From contig NW_004085940.1 in NCBI RefSeq assembly GCF_000220395.1, forward strand, positions 1-64,000: 64,000 bases of DNA. The letters are read 5' to 3'. This document shows positions 61,203 through 64,000 of this stretch, one piece after another; positions within the stretch are counted from its first letter, which is position 1, and the number at the start of each line of letters is the position of its first letter. The position numbers and the translations under genes are program-made. Source of the DNA: Ichthyophthirius multifiliis (lineage: Eukaryota > Ciliophora > Oligohymenophorea > Hymenostomatida). The notes below the pieces were generated by a model that was not told where the DNA came from, did no database searches, and saw only the letters and a list, made by a program, of their open reading frames with translations.

Positions 61203-63531
61203 TTTCTATTTTCATTTTCATTTTCATTTTCATTTTCATTTTCATTTTCTTATTAATATATTTGAATTTATTTATTATTATATTATGATTCCTCACAAAA
61301 AGACTATTATATTTATTATTTATAAAATTCTAATGATTCTTATAATTCAGATAATGTTTAATATTTTTTTTATTAAAAGCTATATTATATATTTTAATTA
61401 TTGATTTAATATTTTTATTTATTTTAATCAATTTATTATTAATTATAAAATTATTATTTTATATATTAATTTTACTATTATATTTAATTTATTTTATCTT
61501 CTTTAATTTATTTTATAGATAATTATTCATTTTAACTTATTTCTTCATTTAAATTTTCCTATTAATTATATATTATATAAAAAATTAATTTTTTATTAAA
61601 TATTTACTTTTTATATTTATTTAATGTTTTAGTTTTTATTTTTATTTTCAGTTTATTCTTTTTCAGTTCTATTATTATTTAATTCATTACTTTCGAGTAT
61701 TTTTTAAAAATTTTAGATATCTTCATTTATGTTTTAACTGTCTAATTGCCACATTCTTATTTTTCCTTATATATCAGTTGTTAAAAAAAAACTATTTTAT
61801 AAATTTAGAATTTGATTGATTCTACATTAATGTTTACTTATATAAACTTAAAATTGATAATTTGTCAAATTAATAATAATGAAGTCTTTTATATTATTTA
61901 TAATAACCAATTCTTAATTTAAACTATCAATATTATTTATATTTTCATCCATAACTTTGATTTAATTAATTATTATTTCTTTTTTATAATCATATAATAT
62001 TAAATTTCCTTCGTTTAAACCTATAATTAATTAATTATTATCCTTCGGATTTAAAATAACAGTATTTATTTATAAATTTGTTTGAATTTATTTTTCAAGT
62101 GTAAATGTATTTATATTAAAAAATAAAATCTTTCCTAGAGAAGTACAAAATATTATTTATTAATTTTAATTTTTAATTTATTAAATGCATTTAATTATTT
62201 TTTCGTTTAGATTATCTAAAATAATAGAATTTACTTATTATAATATTTTAATTGTTTTTCCTAAAATTAAAATTAATAAATAAAACATTTATTTTTATCA
62301 TCGACTAAAAATAATTTTTAATTATCATATTTAAATACACTCACAAATAAAATATTTGATTAATGCGTTGATATATTTACCACTTTTTTTATTTTCCAAT
62401 TTATTATTATCATTATGTTAGCCTCTACACCTATTAAAAATTCACCTATTCCAAATAATATTCTACAAATGTTATTTGTTTTGAATATTTTTTTATCCTA
62501 CCTGTCCTCCAATTCCATATTTTTATTTATTTATCTTCGGAAGAACTTGCTACATAATAATTTTCTAGCTAAAATAATTGAATTACTTTTTCACTATGTG
62601 CTTAGTTTATTTTATTATCTTTTAATTCTTTGGATTTTAAGTAATTATTATTTATATCTAATGGAGTTTCTAATTTTAATTAATTCAATTAAAAAAAAAT
62701 GTTTTATTTTTTTAAAAAAAAAAAAAGTAATTTTATTTTAATAATTTAAGAAATATATATTTTTTTTAAAAAAATAATAATAATACCATATTCGGCTGTA
62801 AAACTTTAATTATTTCCATTTAACCAAGAATGTATATTATAAATATGTTCAATATTAAGTAATAAAGCTGAGAACTTATTTAGATTATTCTATTGTTAGT
62901 AAGCAAACCCTATAATACATATCCCACCTAATAAAGAATCTTCTTAAACAAATAAAGGAATTTAATTAAAAATTTTAATTTGATCATTATTATTTTTATC
63001 AAAAAAAAGAAAGTTTTTATTAATTTCATATTAATTAATTTTTGCCATACTTTTATTTTGTTTTATTTCCGTCGGAATTAAAATATTTTTTTCAACATTA
63101 TTTGCAAAAAACTCCTCAAAATTTTTTATATGAATAATTCCACATGGATTTATATTTGTTATTGGTTATTCTAAATACATTATAGAATATGTACAATATT
63201 AATTCTCTATTAAAGATTCTTCAGTCCAATCATCAAATATTAAGTAATTTTCTATAAATATCTATTTTATTCCTATATATTAACCATATGATGTTTAAAA
63301 CACAAATGAGTCTTTCTAACTTTATTGTTTTGTTTTTAATGATAAAATGTTTATTATTGGAGTAATTATATGTTAGTTTGATACTAAAACTGCTATACCT
63401 TCCTTTTTTTCGTTTTCTTGAAAATATAATAATCTTCCAATACATTCTTATATGTTTAGTTTTACTTATGATTATATTCCGCATATAAATCTGTTTTGTT
63501 AAACGCCTATAAATCGACTAGAATATAACAT
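61085..63531 (-). CDS. Degenerate trypsin-like domain plus WD40 repeats
   Basis: ATG 63531 (MLYSSRFIGVQQNRFICG) starts a frame whose first 250 residues follow the layout of a ciliate trypsin-fold domain: GIAVLVSNQHIITPIINIL in the place of the usual GTLIS..HVLTAAHN, SIMYLEQPI in the place of the Asp strand, and LLGGICIIGFAYQQQN ... ALLLNIEHIYNIHSWL at the C-terminal barrel. The catalytic His motif and the GDSG motif are not present, so it looks inactive. After an intron (about 62680-62795, starting GTATTATT) come WD40 blades: NYYVASSSEDKQIKIWNWRT, FVSVFKYDNQKLFLVDD, ILNPKDNNQLIIGLNEGNL followed by ILYDY, and SFFLTTDIQGKIRMWQLDSQ. A frame break at an A7 run near 62483 and one near 62250 are assumed. 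The tail has (GAAAAT)6, giving Glu-Asn repeats, and an AAT tract; the TGA at 61085-61087 is tentative. Confidence 0.65.
61155..61249 (-). repeat. ATT tract and TTTTCA hexamer repeat
   Basis: An ATT run at 61155-61202 lies next to six to seven copies of a TTTTCA hexamer at 61210-61249. On the - strand the hexamer reads GAAAAT, i.e. alternating Glu-Asn, at the end of the WD40 gene. Confidence 0.88.
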
Positions 63532-63735
63532 TTTTTATAATATTGTATTCTATGTATTTATTTTATTAAATTGAAATTACAGTTAAAAAAAATATTATAT
63601 TTTAAATTTAATAAAAAAAAAAAATATTAATTTTTAATTAATTAAGAAAAAAAAAAGTAAAAATATAATAAAACCAAATTAAAATAAAAAGAATATTTAT
63701 AACTATATAATAAAGAAATTATAATAATGTAAAAA

Positions 63736-63793
<58 letters not shown>

Positions 63794-63929
63794 TTTTTAG
63801 ACTAAATAATGATTATATATCTATATTCTTGAATATTTCATAATAAAATTATTTAAAATAATAATAATTTGTAATTATTTTTCTTTCTTTCTTTTTTTTT
63901 TTTTTTTTTTTTCTCAAACAAAAATTGAT
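63532..63929. repeat. AT-rich gap with long TA run
   Basis: The upstream side of the WD40 gene contains a perfect TA run of about 26 units at 63740-63791 and a poly-T block at 63892-63912. No gene is seen. Confidence 0.75.
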
Positions 63930-64000
63930 TCATTTATTATTTGTTTCATTTTAAATAGTAATTGACCCCGGATTATAAGTAAATTCAGGAAATAAACCCA
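63930..64000 (-). CDS. 3' end of a minus-strand gene cut by the window edge
   Basis: The last 71 bases read on the - strand as LFPEFTYNPGSITIQNETNN-Lys and TGA at 63930-63932. The peptide has a balanced composition with Pro, Gly and Thr, unlike the flanking low-complexity DNA, and the G/C content jumps at the edge. The gene continues beyond 64000. No family can be assigned from about 22 residues. Confidence 0.4.

Noticed and set aside
1-64000. tRNA, rRNA, CRISPR, telomere (C4A2/G4T2) or transposon genes
   Set aside because: Searched by eye for conserved tRNA arms, GC-rich RNA blocks, spaced direct repeats, telomeric units, transposase or reverse transcriptase motifs. None was seen, though a divergent element could be missed.

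Overview
This window reads as nuclear DNA of a ciliate, most like an oligohymenophorean such as Ichthyophthirius or Tetrahymena (the genus is inference). The evidence is extreme AT richness, many short GT-AG introns of about 40-75 bp, and long protein-like frames that open only when TAA and TAG are read as glutamine and TGA alone as stop. Under that code most of the window is genes. Under the standard code only short meaningless frames appear.

Layout. From about 0.6 to 35.8 kb nearly all genes lie on the + strand. They are a membrane-anchored cysteine synthase/CBS-like enzyme (1454-2775), a decayed MAPK15-like kinase (2934-3860), a CCDC77-like coiled-coil protein (4969-6740), a small hypothetical (7546-8025), a large coiled-coil protein (10549-14346), a MORN-repeat protein (14623-15970), a CRAL-TRIO/Sec14-like protein (17873-18972), an LRR plus ankyrin protein (19264-21438), a coiled-coil reading frame (21527-22427) and a giant HUWE1/TOM1-class HECT ubiquitin ligase of about 12.6 kb (23215-35843). 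Two minus-strand fragments (8240-8784, 16420-16880) interrupt this block.

After a 1.7 kb AT-rich gap the strand bias flips. From 37.5 kb to the right edge nearly everything is on the - strand. The genes are a GYF-domain protein with a Q/N-rich tail (37541-40479), a 713-aa hypothetical (40893-43034), a RING-H2 protein (43891-44562), a SMG/EST1-like TPR protein ending in a Regnase-type NYN nuclease (45221-48508), a dual-specificity phosphatase with a damaged frame (50955-51819), an acidic coiled-coil protein (51999-53606), a kinesin (53875-57640), an Asn/Gln-rich coiled-coil protein (58008-60990) and a degenerate trypsin-like plus WD40 protein (61085-63531). One + gene, a HAD-like/riboflavin kinase fusion (48942-50683), is embedded in this block.

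These genes do not form an operon or one pathway. They are ordinary eukaryotic neighbours covering ubiquitin transfer, RNA decay and translation control, microtubule transport, cysteine and flavin metabolism and signalling. The most unusual items are the TPR-NYN fusion, a GC-AG intron that splits the catalytic cysteine codon of the HECT ligase, the HAD-like/riboflavin kinase fusion with an altered first motif, and a protease-like domain lacking the usual His motif fused to WD40 repeats. Many genes carry single-base frame breaks at A or T runs, so sequencing error must be separated from real decay. I saw no tRNA, rRNA, telomere repeat, CRISPR array or mobile element.
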